A DNA stretch of 31,319 nucleotides. It comes from a virus. The DNA is taken from positions 1 through 31,319 of IMG/VR virus record IMGVR_UViG_3300034092_003133; one strand, 5' to 3'. Below are positions 21,127 to 26,752 of this stretch, in pieces (positions within the stretch are counted from its first letter, which is position 1; each line of letters opens with the position of its first letter). The position numbers and the translations under genes are program-made. The notes below the pieces were generated by a model. It searched no databases. It was not told where the DNA came from and saw only the letters and a program-made list of their open reading frames with translations.

Positions 21127-21658
21127 CGCCAGTTCGCTACTGGCTGATCTGTGGGAATGCTGTTAGCCACAGTAAGTAATAACAAAAATCGGCACCATAC
21201 AAGTCTCGTAAGAGACACAAACTTCCGTGGGTCCATGCGACGGGACTAGATTAGGATAAGCCATTACGATAAACCTACGGCTGTTACGCAGCGTGGGGTT
21301 GACAGCGGGCTTATACGCTGTATAGTAGTGCTAATCTATGGGGGATGGCATCCTCACCATGAGTAATACAACCAGTAACCGTTACCAAGAGCCAGACCAG
21401 AGCGGGTCTTATGTGCTAGCAATGCCCGCTTTGCAGGGAGGATTTCCGTGGACGGTTTACACCATGTCCGTAACAGGGTAGCACGGTGAGGCAGAATCGG
21501 GGCGTAAAAGATTCGCTGGTTAAAATACAATCAATCAAAGTGAATAGGAAAGCCGAAGCGTAATGTTGGGAAGCCGGTAGCGGTACATAAGCCGTCCCTG
21601 ACCTATTCATTGACTAGACCATAGATTATTGTGTGCGATCTAGTTTGATTGATTTTTT
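21127..21658 (+). ncRNA. Large highly structured non-coding RNA (about 530 nt)
   Basis: No credible coding frame exists here, but nested stems do. Hairpins: GCCAG/CTGGC (21128/21140), CTGTGG/CCACAG (21149/21167), GTCTC-GTAA-GAGAC (21203), CCTACG/CGTGGG (21274/21292), AGCGGG/CCCGCT (21401/21425), CCGTG/CACGG (21446/21482), GAATC/GATTC (21494/21510). Long-range stems: TAGATTAG/CTAATCTA (21247/21331) enclosing ATAAGCC/GGCTTAT (21256/21308). The 3' domain is closed by AATCAATCAAA/TTTGATTGATT (21529/21644) and holds TGAATAGG/CCTATTCA and ACTAGA/TCTAGT, followed by T6. Promoter at one end and terminator-like T run at the other define the unit. Size and place beside tRNAs resemble GOLLD and ROOL RNAs; homology is not shown. 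Confidence 0.72.
21299..21326 (+). promoter_or_regulatory. Promoter-like sequence inside the large RNA
   Basis: TTGACA, 16 bp, TATAGT. It overlaps the 3' arm of the ATAAGCC/GGCTTAT stem, so it may be an internal promoter for the 3' half or a chance match. Confidence 0.4.
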
Positions 21659-21662
21659 CTTA

Positions 21663-21690
21663 TTGACAAGTCGATAAAAGATAGTATAAT
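21663..21690 (+). promoter_or_regulatory. Rightward promoter (CGATA spacer type)
   Basis: TTGACA, 16 bp with GTCGATAA, TATAAT, directly after the T run that ends the large RNA. Confidence 0.82.
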
Positions 21691-21696
21691 ATACAA

Positions 21697-21848
21697 ACCA
21701 TGGCGGCGAGCCAGCGTCGGACCGGGGGCAGGAAAACCACAAAGCGACCCCGGAACTGGCAATATAAATCTGCTGATAGTTTCCTTACAAAAGGTTGAAC
21801 GGATTAGTACCGAGAGGCTGTTCGTAAAACTATCAGTGGTCGGTACGC
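21697..21848 (+). ncRNA. Structured RNA with pseudoknot (about 150 nt)
   Basis: Stems: GCCAG/CTGGC (21710/21756) enclosing CCGGGG/CCCCGG (21722/21748); CTGATAGTTT/AAACTATCAG (21773/21827), 10 perfect pairs, enclosing GAACGG/CTGTTC (21797/21818). GTACCGA in the inner loop (21807-21813) is complementary to TCGGTAC (21840-21846) beyond the outer stem, which makes a pseudoknot. A 32-codon frame (ATG 21700) is present and very basic, but it runs through the stems, so RNA function is preferred. The RNA ends where the next promoter begins. Confidence 0.65.
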
Positions 21849-21876
21849 TTGACTTTCCTATAACTAATGGTATAAT
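21849..21876 (+). promoter_or_regulatory. Rightward promoter of a leaderless gene
   Basis: TTGACT, 16 bp, TATAAT, then ACGAGT and ATG 21883. Confidence 0.8.
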
Positions 21877-21882
21877 ACGAGT

Positions 21883-22089
21883 ATGAAAGTTACCGCTAAA
21901 CAAAACGCTCGCAAGTGGACTAAAGAACGCTTGAAACGCCATCCCGGTTGTTGGGAAGTTGAGCAGGAAACGAAGTTTGTGCCGTGTTGGCCGGGAGAAG
22001 CGGCCATTATGATTAAGAACACAACCGATGGGTGGAGTGGCTGGTTTCCGATTAAGGACATTGACATTACAAATAACGAGTGTCATTAA
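21883..22089 (+). CDS. 68-aa protein, predicted leaderless, unknown
   Basis: MKVTAKQNARKWTKERLKRHPGCWEVEQETKFVPCWPGEAAIMIKNTTDGWSGWFPIKDID: basic start, Trp-rich, with WPGE and GWSGWFP turns that suggest a small beta domain. The ATG is 6 nt after the -10, so no SD can exist. It is first in a run of ten tightly packed small genes up to 23622. Confidence 0.65.
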   Translation: MKVTAKQNARKWTKERLKRHPGCWEVEQETKFVPCWPGEAAIMIKNTTDGWSGWFPIKDIDITNNECH

Positions 22090-22091
22090 AT

Positions 22092-22340
22092 ATGAACGCA
22101 ATCATTAAACTTGACCAAGACTTCCACCTTTTTAACACTAAGGAAGAGTGGAACTCTTACAAGGATCGTCTTAATCACAGATATGTACACGTTTTGAGCG
22201 ATCCAGAAAAGTTTCCTTGTCTTTCTATTAAAACTCATTATGAGTTTAACAATGCGGGCAGTAGAGATTATCAACACCACTACTTTTTTTATGACTTTAT
22301 CTTAGAGAACGAAGAAGGAAGGGTTAACAATGTACGGTGA
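22092..22340 (+). CDS. 82-aa protein, unknown
   Basis: MNAIIKLDQDFHLFNTKEEWNSYKDRLNHRYVHVLSDPEKFPCLSI... then YQHHYFFYDFIL. An in-frame GTG at 22080 overlaps the previous gene; ATG 22092 is preferred. Tyr/His-rich, with no recognised motif. It overlaps the next gene by 11 bp. Confidence 0.62.
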   Translation: MNAIIKLDQDFHLFNTKEEWNSYKDRLNHRYVHVLSDPEKFPCLSIKTHYEFNNAGSRDYQHHYFFYDFILENEEGRVNNVR

Positions 22341-22509
22341 TCCTAGTTTGTATAAGGCGGCATACGAGAAAAGTCTGATTAAGAGTCGGCTAAAGGCTAT
22401 TAAAGAATCACAAGAAGAACATACTTTGACTCCAGAAGAGGTTAATGCTCTGGACGAAAATAGTATAAAACCATTACCACAAGTAAAATCTCAAAAACTT
22501 CCTACATGA
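22330..22509 (+). CDS. 59-aa helical protein, unknown
   Basis: MYGDPSLYKAAYEKSLIKSRLKAIKESQEEHTLTPEEVNALDENS...: mostly charged helix. GGAAGGG precedes the ATG within the upstream gene. Its stop overlaps the next start (ATGA). Function unknown. Confidence 0.62.
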   Translation: MYGDPSLYKAAYEKSLIKSRLKAIKESQEEHTLTPEEVNALDENSIKPLPQVKSQKLPT

Positions 22510-22700
22510 ACACAATAAAAAAACTTGCAGAATCTAAACTTACTCAAAATCCTAAAGGATGGTGGTCACTGTGGGTTCGTCCTATTGGTACAGAAGAATG
22601 GATTCTGAGTTCTTCTTCTATGAATCATGAAGATATGCAAATAGCGGCCGATTGGTGGAATGGACGAGCAATCGAATGGGAAGTTGAAAAAATAGATTGA
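22506..22700 (+). CDS. 64-aa Trp-rich protein, unknown
   Basis: MNTIKKLAESKLTQNPKGWWSLWVRPIGTEEWIL... then AADWWNGRAIEWEVE. Trp makes up a strikingly large share. Start and preceding stop overlap (ATGA). The next promoter overlaps its stop. Confidence 0.62.
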   Translation: MNTIKKLAESKLTQNPKGWWSLWVRPIGTEEWILSSSSMNHEDMQIAADWWNGRAIEWEVEKID

Positions 22701-22724
22701 CTTGACGATAAAGAATGGTATAAT
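22697..22724 (+). promoter_or_regulatory. Rightward promoter (CGATA spacer type)
   Basis: TTGACT, 16 bp with GACGATAA, TATAAT, overlapping the preceding stop codon. Confidence 0.78.
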
Positions 22725-22743
22725 GGTGGAAAAGGAGAGAATG

Positions 22744-22887
22744 ATGAAATGGCGAAGCGGACAACCTGTTGATATGGTAGAACGATCTATCTACAACTTT
22801 ATAGATAGTCGCTGGTTTCCATACTTCTGTTGGTTACTATGCGGAATAACTGTTGTTGGTTCTTTGATTCATCTTTGGATTAAATAA
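22744..22887 (+). CDS. 47-aa membrane protein
   Basis: Two adjacent ATGs (22741, 22744); the second has the better 6-nt spacing from GGAG. The upstream part of the frame lies in the promoter. MKWRSGQPVDMVERSIYNFIDSRWF is followed by one membrane helix (FCWLLCGITVVGSLIHLWI). Function unknown. Confidence 0.6.
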   Translation: MKWRSGQPVDMVERSIYNFIDSRWFPYFCWLLCGITVVGSLIHLWIK

Positions 22888-22888
22888 T

Positions 22889-23143
22889 ATGGAATGGATT
22901 AGTTTCTTCGGGCCTCGTCGCCCTATCAACGGCCAAAAGGTTTATTACTTTGGCGAGTATATTGGGGTTTGGCAGGGAAGGTATGAGATTCATCGTGATG
23001 ATCCAGTAAGTGAACATATCTTGATTTGTGAAGAAACTCCCGGTATAGTAGATCGTATGGATGCCCCGTGGTGGATGCCATATGAGGGACAACCAAAACC
23101 AAACCGACCAGAAAGTGATTACCCAAAGGATTATCCGTCGTGA
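22889..23143 (+). CDS. 84-aa conserved small phage protein
   Basis: WISFFGPRRPINGQKVYYFGEYIGVWQGRYEI... then DRMDAPWWMPYEGQPKPNRP. The arrangement 'W......P..GQ.V.YY....GVW.G.Y' ending in 'D..D.P.WMP' resembles DUF551-type small phage proteins. Function is unknown. The start follows the preceding stop by one base; its stop overlaps the next GTG start. Confidence 0.65.
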   Translation: MEWISFFGPRRPINGQKVYYFGEYIGVWQGRYEIHRDDPVSEHILICEETPGIVDRMDAPWWMPYEGQPKPNRPESDYPKDYPS

Positions 23144-23298
23144 CAACAGAAGAACAAACAAAGATTATTAGATTATTCACAGAGCCTCATCCAGAATATG
23201 GTATACTAGGTGCTATTACATATACTGGTGGTGAGCGTTATGGTTTCTTTGAAAAAGATAATGTTGTTACAATGATACCCTTATGGATGGTAGAATAA
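23140..23298 (+). CDS. 52-aa protein, GTG start, unknown
   Basis: GTG 23140 overlaps the preceding stop (GTGA), with AAAGGA upstream. MTTEEQTKIIRLFTEPHPEYGILGAITYTGGERYGFFEKDN...: small alpha/beta. Its stop overlaps the next ATG (TAATG). Confidence 0.6.
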   Translation: MTTEEQTKIIRLFTEPHPEYGILGAITYTGGERYGFFEKDNVVTMIPLWMVE

Positions 23299-23510
23299 TG
23301 GCTAAAAACTTTAAAGATTTGATTAGTGCTGACCCTAAGACTATGACTAGGGAACAGGCTATGATTTATGTTATCAACTTTTTTAACTCTCGTATGATGA
23401 CAACGAGCCAAAAACATGTAGATAAGGCCAAAGAGTTAATTGGACTACATGAGATTGGTACCAGCGAACTGGTTAACAAGTATGTGGAGTTAGTTTATGA
23501 AAACTCTTAG
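23298..23510 (+). CDS. 70-aa helical protein, unknown
   Basis: MAKNFKDLISADPKTMTREQAMIYVINFFNSRMMTTSQKHVDKAKELIGLHEIG...: all-helical. Start by TAATG coupling; a longer frame from 23283 overlaps the previous gene. It overlaps the zinc-ribbon gene downstream by 14 bp. Confidence 0.62.
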   Translation: MAKNFKDLISADPKTMTREQAMIYVINFFNSRMMTTSQKHVDKAKELIGLHEIGTSELVNKYVELVYENS

Positions 23511-23622
23511 TGATATTTGCCCTTGTGGGGCATGTGATGTGTTGGTGTGGAAATATGATGATTATGGAATAATCTGGAACTTCTGCCAGCAATGCCATTG
23601 GTGGTATATCGATAACGATTAA
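23497..23622 (+). CDS. 41-aa zinc-ribbon microprotein
   Basis: MKTLSDICPCGACDVLVWKYDDYGIIWNFCQQCHWWYIDND. CPCGAC and CQQC are two Cys knuckles of a zinc ribbon. GGAG lies upstream of the ATG. The stop TAA is followed after one base by a TGCCA repeat. It is the second such microprotein in the window (see 16594). Confidence 0.65.
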   Translation: MKTLSDICPCGACDVLVWKYDDYGIIWNFCQQCHWWYIDND

Positions 23623-23623
23623 C

Positions 23624-23665
23624 TGCCAATACGACAGGCTGGCGGCGAAATCTGCCAAAGTGGCA
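23624..23665. repeat. TGCCA-N3-TGGCA pair
   Basis: Degenerate TGCCAATACGACA (23624) and perfect TGCCAAAGTGGCA (23653), 29 bp apart; TATATTTTTTC follows. Confidence 0.85.
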
Positions 23666-23688
23666 TATATTTTTTCTATAGATTGGTA

Positions 23689-23716
23689 TTGACAGTGCCG
23701 ATACTTATGATATACT
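23689..23716 (+). promoter_or_regulatory. Rightward promoter (CCGATA spacer type)
   Basis: TTGACA, GTGCCGATACTTATGA (16 bp), TATACT; drives the RNA at 23723. Confidence 0.82.
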
Positions 23717-23722
23717 TAGGGA

Positions 23723-23912
23723 GACAATGGACGGGGATAGCCATAATGATATCAAAGAAGGCTATCTGAAATGACAGTCGAGTATGGCAAAAGCCGACAT
23801 TGTTTTTCCTAATCCTACGGATTTGGTGGTCTTGGCGATAGTCAGCGAGAATACCCTATAAGCGGTGGAAGTCAAAAACGCTACTGGACGTTAGACCAGT
23901 ATGGGTATTTTT
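23723..23912 (+). ncRNA. Structured non-coding RNA (about 190 nt) containing repeat element copy 2
   Basis: GATAGCC/GGCTATC (23736/23760) is a perfect 7-bp stem. The AATCC-TAC-GGATT hairpin lies at 23811-23823 with AGTCAGC at 23840-23846. The 3' end is a three-way junction: ATACCC/GGGTAT (23851/23903) enclosing AGCG/CGCT (23861/23879) and CTGG/CCAG (23884/23896), then TTTTT. Promoter and terminator-like end bracket it. Only a 15-codon frame exists, so it is probably not coding. Confidence 0.65.
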
Positions 23913-23918
23913 AAAGTA

Positions 23919-23947
23919 TTGACAACAGGATGCCGATAAGGTATACT
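23919..23947 (+). promoter_or_regulatory. Rightward promoter of a leaderless gene (CCGATA near -10)
   Basis: TTGACA, 17 bp with GCCGATAAGG, TATACT, then 7 nt to ATG 23955. Confidence 0.78.
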
Positions 23948-23954
23948 ATACAGT

Positions 23955-24380
23955 ATGAAACAGAATAAACTACATGGAGAAGTTCGATTTCATTTGAGCA
24001 AAGGGGCTCATTATATGCACTGGCAAATAAAAGTTAAACAGGGTGGAGAAACAGTTGATGTATACTATGTTGACCCCAAAAAATATCAGTTAGAAATGCG
24101 GGGCTGTATATTGTGGAACAGGCCGAATAAGGCTAAACAAGTATTTGAGAATGGTGTGCATGATGTTAGTGGGTGGGTGCGATGTGAAGAAGTTATGCTG
24201 AGGAAGGATTTTTATCCATCTCTACCTATTGACAATCTCGAAAAGTTGTTTTATAATCCTATTCGTGATCCACACTGGCGACGAGAAAGCGACAGTAACG
24301 AGTTCATTTGGGATGGTAGCGAGTATGCTGCTTTACTGACTAACGGAAAACAAGTCTATATTTTGGAAGAAAGGGTTTGA
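23955..24380 (+). CDS. 141-aa conserved phage-type protein, predicted leaderless
   Basis: MKQNKLHGEVRFHLSKGAHYMHWQIKV..., then DVYYVDPKKYQLEMRGC, VRCEEVMLR and YNPIRDPHWRRESD...FIWDG. The pattern 'YNPI..PHW' with an 'F.W.G..Y..L.T.G..VYI' end occurs in a small phage family of unknown role. The ATG lies 7 nt after the -10. The L7/L12-like gene follows at 2 bp. Confidence 0.7.
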   Translation: MKQNKLHGEVRFHLSKGAHYMHWQIKVKQGGETVDVYYVDPKKYQLEMRGCILWNRPNKAKQVFENGVHDVSGWVRCEEVMLRKDFYPSLPIDNLEKLFYNPIRDPHWRRESDSNEFIWDGSEYAALLTNGKQVYILEERV

Positions 24381-24382
24381 AT

Positions 24383-24760
24383 ATGATCAATCTGCAACTG
24401 ACTGTTCGTGAGGCTCTGACGCTTGCTACGGATAGCAGCCTGAGTGGTGATATGTACAATAAGATTGTGAATGCTTTCGAGATTGCATTGGGTGTGAACC
24501 AGAACCGCACCGTGACCATCACTGGTGGCATGACTCTGGATAATCGTATCTACTGTATCAAGGCTATCCGACTTCATAGCGGTTGGGGCCTCAAGGAAGC
24601 CAAGGATTGGAGCGACATTCTGGTTGGTGGCTGGAAGTACGACAAGTTCGTTCCTGCCGCTGCTAATGTTAGGAACAGCATCACTCTCAAAACGCCGGAA
24701 GCGGCTGAGAATCTGCTGCGTGATCTGACCGCTTTGGGTTGTGAGGGACATCTCTCATGA
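24383..24760 (+). CDS. Ribosomal protein L7/L12 C-terminal-like domain protein
   Basis: 125 aa from ATG 24383, preceded by AAAGGG. Residues 56-125 carry the bL12 C-terminal signature: IYCIKAIRLHSGWGLKEAKDWSD (compare the family's 'K..VIK.VR..TGLGLKEAKDLVE') and, after an insert, a final helix-strand TPEAAENLLRDLTALGCEGHLS (family 'A...K..LE..GA.V.L'). In ribosomes this domain recruits translation factors. The N-terminal 50 residues are helical and unlike the L12 dimerisation domain. It may recruit translation GTPases or bind another partner. Phage-encoded bL12-like proteins are known from metagenomes. The TGA stop is followed one base later by a repeat. Confidence 0.75.
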   Translation: MINLQLTVREALTLATDSSLSGDMYNKIVNAFEIALGVNQNRTVTITGGMTLDNRIYCIKAIRLHSGWGLKEAKDWSDILVGGWKYDKFVPAAANVRNSITLKTPEAAENLLRDLTALGCEGHLS

Positions 24761-24761
24761 C

Positions 24762-24803
24762 TGCCAAAGCGGCAGCTTGCGGGGCCGACCTGCCAAAATG
24801 GCA
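24762..24803. repeat. TGCCA-N3-TGGCA pair
   Basis: TGCCAAAGCGGCA (24762) and TGCCAAAATGGCA (24791), 29 bp apart, GC-rich core. Confidence 0.88.
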
Positions 24804-24827
24804 CTAAAAAATATTGACGAAGGGGGT

Positions 24828-24855
24828 TTGACAGTGCCGATAACTAGGGTATACT
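24828..24855 (+). promoter_or_regulatory. Rightward promoter (CCGATA spacer type)
   Basis: TTGACA, GTGCCGATAACTAGGG (16 bp), TATACT. Confidence 0.82.
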
Positions 24856-24861
24856 GATAGC

Positions 24862-24911
24862 ATCACACGACATGACGCTGACCGATTCCAAAACGTAAAA
24901 GTTCGGATCAG
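24862..24911 (+). other. Short transcribed leader with hairpin between two promoters
   Basis: CTGACCGA (24878) pairs with TCGG-A-TCAG (24903) with one bulged A, closing a 17-nt A-rich loop. It lies between promoters at 24828 and 24915, so it is either a 5' leader element or a very small RNA. Confidence 0.4.
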
Positions 24912-24914
24912 CAC

Positions 24915-24943
24915 TTGACACTGTGATACTCGTTTGGTATGAT
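24915..24943 (+). promoter_or_regulatory. Rightward promoter
   Basis: TTGACA, 17 bp, TATGAT; no CGATA. Confidence 0.65.
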
Positions 24944-24983
24944 TGTTTTAGTTGGTTCACTTTACTACTTTGGAGGTTTTATC

Positions 24984-25235
24984 ATGCAGAAGTTTGCTTT
25001 CAGTGTCGATGTTGTTGCTACGGAACTTGATCGTGATTCGGTCGCTGAGTCCATTCGTGAGTGTCTTGAGGGTTGTCTGCCGAGCGACGTTCATGCGTCG
25101 GTCAAGGCTGGCGAAGTCAAGAGTTTTTCGGAGCAGGGTTATAAGGTGTGGCGAGCCAGGGTTACTGGCGTGACTGCCGAGGCTGCGGGTGACGCGGCCA
25201 ACCCTAAGACCAAGAAGGAAACGGTCGAAGTCTGA
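24984..25235 (+). CDS. 83-aa protein, unknown
   Basis: ATG 24984 is preceded by GGAGG, the best SD in the block; the upstream in-frame ATG at 24939 overlaps the -10 and cannot be used. MQKFAFSVDVVATELDRDSVAESIRECLEGCLP... then VWRARVTGVTAEAAGDAAN: a small alpha/beta protein with two close Cys. No family recognised. The next promoter follows at 3 bp. Confidence 0.68.
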   Translation: MQKFAFSVDVVATELDRDSVAESIRECLEGCLPSDVHASVKAGEVKSFSEQGYKVWRARVTGVTAEAAGDAANPKTKKETVEV

Positions 25236-25237
25236 CC

Positions 25238-25265
25238 TTGACAATAGCCGTCAGGCCCGTAGAAT
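25238..25265 (+). promoter_or_regulatory. Rightward promoter of tRNA-Arg
   Basis: TTGACA, 16 bp with TAGCCGT, TAGAAT; the tRNA starts 29 bp downstream. Confidence 0.78.
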
Positions 25266-25293
25266 AATCTGCGGGTCTGGCGGTTTTTCTTTT

Positions 25294-25365
25294 GGCCCCA
25301 TAGTTCAATGGATAGAACAGTTGCCTTCTAAGCATCTAATAGAGGTTCGATTCCTCTTGGGGCTA
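25294..25365 (+). tRNA. tRNA-Arg (TCT)
   Basis: Acceptor GGCCCCA/TGGGGCT (first pair G-T), anticodon loop CTTCTAA, T-arm AGAGG-TTCGATT-CCTCT; one U-U mismatch in the anticodon stem; CCA not encoded. It reads AGA, common in the late genes. Confidence 0.9.
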
Positions 25366-25371
25366 TTATCC

Positions 25372-25413
25372 TGCCAATATGGCGGGAACCGCGGCCGCCC
25401 TGCCAAGATGGCA
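25372..25413. repeat. TGCCA-N3-TGGCA pair
   Basis: TGCCAATATGGCG (25372) and TGCCAAGATGGCA (25401), 29 bp apart around ACCGCGGCCGCC. Confidence 0.87.
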
Positions 25414-25438
25414 GACAAGATTTTCTGGATTTTTTCTC

Positions 25439-25466
25439 TTGACAGTGACGATACCTAATGTAGAAT
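25439..25466 (+). promoter_or_regulatory. Rightward promoter (CGATA spacer type)
   Basis: TTGACA, GTGACGATACCTAATG (16 bp), TAGAAT. Confidence 0.82.
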
Positions 25467-25487
25467 CACTAGCACAGGAGACATAAA

Positions 25488-26192
25488 ATGAAAGTCGCAG
25501 ACGGTAACGATAAACTTGGCAAGGGTTGTTTGGTTGTTTCGCGTCCCGTTGGGGATACTTGCCCGCCTAGTTGTGCATTTCTTGGTGACGGTTGCTATGC
25601 CGAGCAAACCGAGAAGATGTATCCTAATGTTCGCCCTGCTGGTATGCAGAATCTTATCACGGAAAAGAATCGTATTCGTGCGATGATTCTGGAAGCCATT
25701 CGCAAGGGTAAGTCTATTCGCTGGCATGAGCGTGGCGATTGGTTTCTCAACGGTGAGTTGGATACTAACTATGTTGAGAATGTAATGTGGGCTTGTGAGA
25801 GTATCGTGTCGGAAGGTACGGCATTGCCCGATATGTGGTTTTATACGCATATCTACGATAGTCGCCTTGTGGCATTTGAGAAGTATATGAATGTATATGC
25901 TAGCGTCCACAATGATTCCGACATGAATGAGGCAAAGGCTCAAGGGTTCAAACTGTTCGCGTGGTGCGATAGCGACCAGAAGATTGCCCCGAAGCGTCCG
26001 CGTAGCAAGGCTAAGGCCGAGGCTTGGCGTAAGACTCTGCCGAAACTTGTAGTATTGAACGGAGCAAAGTTTGTCACTTGCCCCGAAATCCGTCGTGGTC
26101 GTGGCGTTGTTACTTGCACACCGACTAAAGGCAGTGTATCATGTGAACTGTGCGTCAAGGGTTTGGCTAACGTGTTGTTTCCCTCACACTAG
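25488..26192 (+). CDS. Gp88-like cysteine-rich phage protein
   Basis: 234 aa. KLGKGCLVVSRPVGDTCPPSC...GCYAEQ gives Cys14, 25, 29 and 36. Then RWHERGDWFLNGELD and MWFYTHI follow, and a C-terminal Cys cluster (TCTPTKGSVSCELCVKG). This order matches the Gp88 family of phage proteins ('SRP.G.TCP..C.F...CYA', 'R.HE.GDF'), which are probably metal-binding and of unknown function. An AGGAGA SD and own promoter support it. The C-terminal Cys set suggests a second zinc or iron-sulfur site. Confidence 0.75.
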   Translation: MKVADGNDKLGKGCLVVSRPVGDTCPPSCAFLGDGCYAEQTEKMYPNVRPAGMQNLITEKNRIRAMILEAIRKGKSIRWHERGDWFLNGELDTNYVENVMWACESIVSEGTALPDMWFYTHIYDSRLVAFEKYMNVYASVHNDSDMNEAKAQGFKLFAWCDSDQKIAPKRPRSKAKAEAWRKTLPKLVVLNGAKFVTCPEIRRGRGVVTCTPTKGSVSCELCVKGLANVLFPSH

Positions 26193-26205
26193 TGGAGTTT
26201 GACGA

Positions 26206-26427
26206 ATGAAAACTTTCAGTATTGTATGTATGACACTTGTAGATTTTTGCGACCATGTTGGGTGGGACTACTTTGATACATTAGACTGTCTAAATCATAG
26301 TGATATTAGTTTTGGTACTAATGATGATACATTAGTTCTTCCAGAAACATTGGCTGATATTTGTGAGAGGGGAGACTTGCCTACTCATATTCTGCCAGAA
26401 AAACTTTACATTAGCATAGGGAGTTGA
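26206..26427 (+). CDS. 73-aa acidic protein, unknown
   Basis: MKTFSIVCMTLVDFCDHVGWDYFDTLDCLNHSDISFGTNDDTLVLPETLADICERGD...: Asp- and Cys-rich. GGAG lies upstream of the ATG. More AT-rich than the preceding gene. No family recognised. Shares the transcript with 25488. Confidence 0.63.
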   Translation: MKTFSIVCMTLVDFCDHVGWDYFDTLDCLNHSDISFGTNDDTLVLPETLADICERGDLPTHILPEKLYISIGS

Positions 26428-26429
26428 TA

Positions 26430-26672
26430 ATGGCTAAGTATTATGTAAAGAGTGGCACACTAGAAGTTATTGTTTCTAAGAAAAATGCTTTTGAGGCTGC
26501 TATTAGTGGTTTGTTACTGACAAATAAGTTTGATACTATCGACGAACACTTTTATGTTGATGAAAGAGGGTATCGAGACTATGTTAGTGCAGACCCGAAA
26601 ACTAATGTAATCGCTACTAAAAGTATTGTACGGGGTGCGGGATGGGAACTTTCTAAGGGGGACGATGAGTAG
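26430..26672 (+). CDS. 80-aa conserved small phage protein (YYVKSG type)
   Basis: ATG 26430 behind GGGAG. MAKYYVKSGTLEVIVSKKNAFEAAISGLLL... YVDERGYRDY... matches a small conserved phage family with 'YYVKSG.LEV', a helical 'A..AA..AL' middle and a 'V.ERGFR' strand. Function unknown. The stop TAG is followed after one base by a TGCCA repeat. Confidence 0.72.
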   Translation: MAKYYVKSGTLEVIVSKKNAFEAAISGLLLTNKFDTIDEHFYVDERGYRDYVSADPKTNVIATKSIVRGAGWELSKGDDE

Positions 26673-26673
26673 C

Positions 26674-26715
26674 TGCCAAAACGGCAGCCTCGCCCCGAAA
26701 TCTGCCAAAGTGACA
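26674..26715. repeat. TGCCA-N3-TGGCA pair
   Basis: TGCCAAAACGGCA (26674) and TGCCAAAGTGACA (26703), 29 bp apart; spacer ends CGAAATC as at 19949 and 23624. Confidence 0.87.
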
Positions 26716-26752
26716 GTTAAAGTTTTGGTCGTGGCATGACGATAAATAGTTT

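Noticed and set aside
21127-21658. tmRNA, RNase P RNA or rRNA fragment
   Set aside because: None of the conserved cores I know for these (tRNA-like ends with tag frame, P4 core,16S/23S motifs) is visible.
21700-21798. 32-codon very basic peptide frame
   Set aside because: It is threaded through perfect RNA stems; I keep it as a possibility within the RNA entry but not as a gene.
21640-22101. 153-codon minus-strand frame over the pseudoknot RNA
   Set aside because: Antisense to structured RNA and a leaderless gene; composition not protein-like.
25189-25458. 89-codon plus-strand frame
   Set aside because: It runs through a promoter, tRNA-Arg and a repeat pair.
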